From Enterococcaceae bacterium (GTDB lineage Bacteria > Bacillota > Bacilli > Lactobacillales > Catellicoccaceae): a DNA stretch of 8,133 nucleotides. Numbering within the stretch: position 1 is the stretch's first letter; each line of letters starts with the position of its first letter. Under the pieces are notes generated by a model, which was given only the letters and a program-made list of their open reading frames with translations, did no database searches and was not told the DNA's origin. Below are positions 7,381 through 8,133 of this stretch, in pieces. The position numbers and the translations under genes were made by a program. The DNA is taken from the NCBI GenBank assembly GCA_030150665.1, contig JASLFJ010000068.1, positions 1 to 8,133 of the forward strand, read 5' to 3'.

Positions 7381-8133
7381 ATGGAATTTTCATTAGATAA
7401 TCATATGGATAATGGCGCTATTATTAAAGTAATTGGTGTTGGTGGCGCAGGTGGTAATGCGGTTAATCGTATGATCGAAGAAAATGTACAAGGTGTAGAA
7501 TTTATTGTTGCAAATACAGATGTACAAGCATTAAAACATTCCAAAGCAGAAACGATCATTCAGTTAGGACCTAAATTCACACGTGGATTAGGAGCAGGCT
7601 CTCAACCAGATGTAGGACAAAAGGCAGCAGAAGAAAGTGAATCTGAATTAGAAGAAGCTTTAAAAGGCGCTGATATGGTCTTTATTACAGCTGGAATGGG
7701 TGGTGGAACAGGGACAGGTGCTGCACCTATTGTAGCTAAAATAGCAAAAGATCAAGGTGCTTTAACAGTTGGTGTTGTTACACGTCCATTTAGTTTTGAA
7801 GGGCCTAAGCGTGGTAGATATGCAGCAGAAGGTATTGCATTATTAAAAGACCATGTAGATACCTTACTTATTATCTCTAATAATCGCTTATTAGAAATCG
7901 TTGATAAAAAGACACCTATGCTTGAAGCTTTTCGTGAAGCAGATAATGTGTTACGTCAAGGGGTACAAGGTATTTCTGATTTAATTACTGCGCCTGGATA
8001 TGTTAACTTAGACTTTGCTGATGTGAAGACGGTCATGGAAAATCAAGGAACAGCATTGATGGGAATTGGGGTTGCAAGTGGTGAGGATCGTGTGATTGAA
8101 GCGACGAAGAAAGCTATTTCTTCTCCACTATTA
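7381..8133 (+). CDS. ftsZ: cell division protein FtsZ, 5' part
   Basis: Tubulin-like GTPase that polymerises into the Z-ring and organises septum synthesis. The 251 visible residues run off the window end without a stop; about 150 more are expected. The nucleotide-binding N-terminal domain is complete. It shows '[15 protein letters not shown]' (near 18-32), the tubulin signature G107-G-G-T-G-T-G113, and '[11 protein letters not shown]'. The synergy (T7) loop N209-L-D-F-A-D214 has both catalytic acids, D211 and D214. Only the beginning of the C-terminal subdomain is visible. The linker and the C-terminal peptide that binds FtsA are missing. The start 'MEFSLDN' is typical of enterococcal FtsZ as I remember it and supports ATG 7381. 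Adjacent upstream ftsA suggests co-transcription. Confidence 0.99.
   Translation, partial: MEFSLDNHMDNGAIIKVIGVGGAGGNAVNRMIEENVQGVEFIVANTDVQALKHSKAETIIQLGPKFTRGLGAGSQPDVGQKAAEESESELEEALKGADMVFITAGMGGGTGTGAAPIVAKIAKDQGALTVGVVTRPFSFEGPKRGRYAAEGIALLKDHVDTLLIISNNRLLEIVDKKTPMLEAFREADNVLRQGVQGISDLITAPGYVNLDFADVKTVMENQGTALMGIGVASGEDRVIEATKKAISSPLL

Noticed and set aside
1..8133. Mobile element, defence system, CRISPR array or horizontally acquired island
   Set aside because: Gene order, spacing, strand and base composition are uniform and match a standard Lactobacillales dcw cluster; no transposase, integrase, direct-repeat array or foreign gene is visible.

Overview
This window is a contiguous part of a division and cell wall (dcw) cluster, all on the + strand. 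It comes from a low-GC Gram-positive coccus-type bacterium of the Lactobacillales. Gene order is PBP2X-type transpeptidase (3' part), mraY, murD, murG, divIB/ftsQ, ftsA, ftsZ (5' part). The absence of murE, ftsW/spoVE, murC and murB between these genes matches the compact enterococcal/streptococcal layout rather than the Bacillus one. The start of FtsZ, the start of FtsA and the FtsA C-terminal helix closely resemble Enterococcus proteins as I remember them. I therefore infer Enterococcaceae or a close relative. The genus cannot be fixed from the sequence alone.

Layout: bases 1-1092 hold the transpeptidase domain of the septal class B PBP. MraY (1124-2092) makes lipid I. A 123-base gap with inverted repeats precedes MurD (2216-3607), which adds D-glutamate to the cytoplasmic precursor. 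MurG (3618-4730) converts lipid I to lipid II and overlaps divIB (4727-5782) by four bases. DivIB is the bitopic divisome scaffold. A 187-base AT-rich gap with a plausible sigma-A promoter precedes ftsA (5970-7358), the membrane anchor of the Z-ring. ftsZ (from 7381) runs off the end of the window after its GTP-binding signature and catalytic T7 loop.

The genes supply precursor synthesis (MurD, MraY, MurG), septal cross-linking (PBP) and the machinery that positions that synthesis (DivIB, FtsA, FtsZ). All key motifs that I checked are intact, and I see no frameshift, mobile element, CRISPR array, tRNA or rRNA.

I found no undescribed system here; this is essentially a conserved housekeeping region. 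The points worth a second look are modest. The PBP ends right after its transpeptidase domain with no PASTA repeats. The murD leader contains mutually exclusive hairpins. The ftsA leader has its own promoter and a competing out-of-frame ATG. The DivIB cytoplasmic tail carries a 12-bp tandem repeat.
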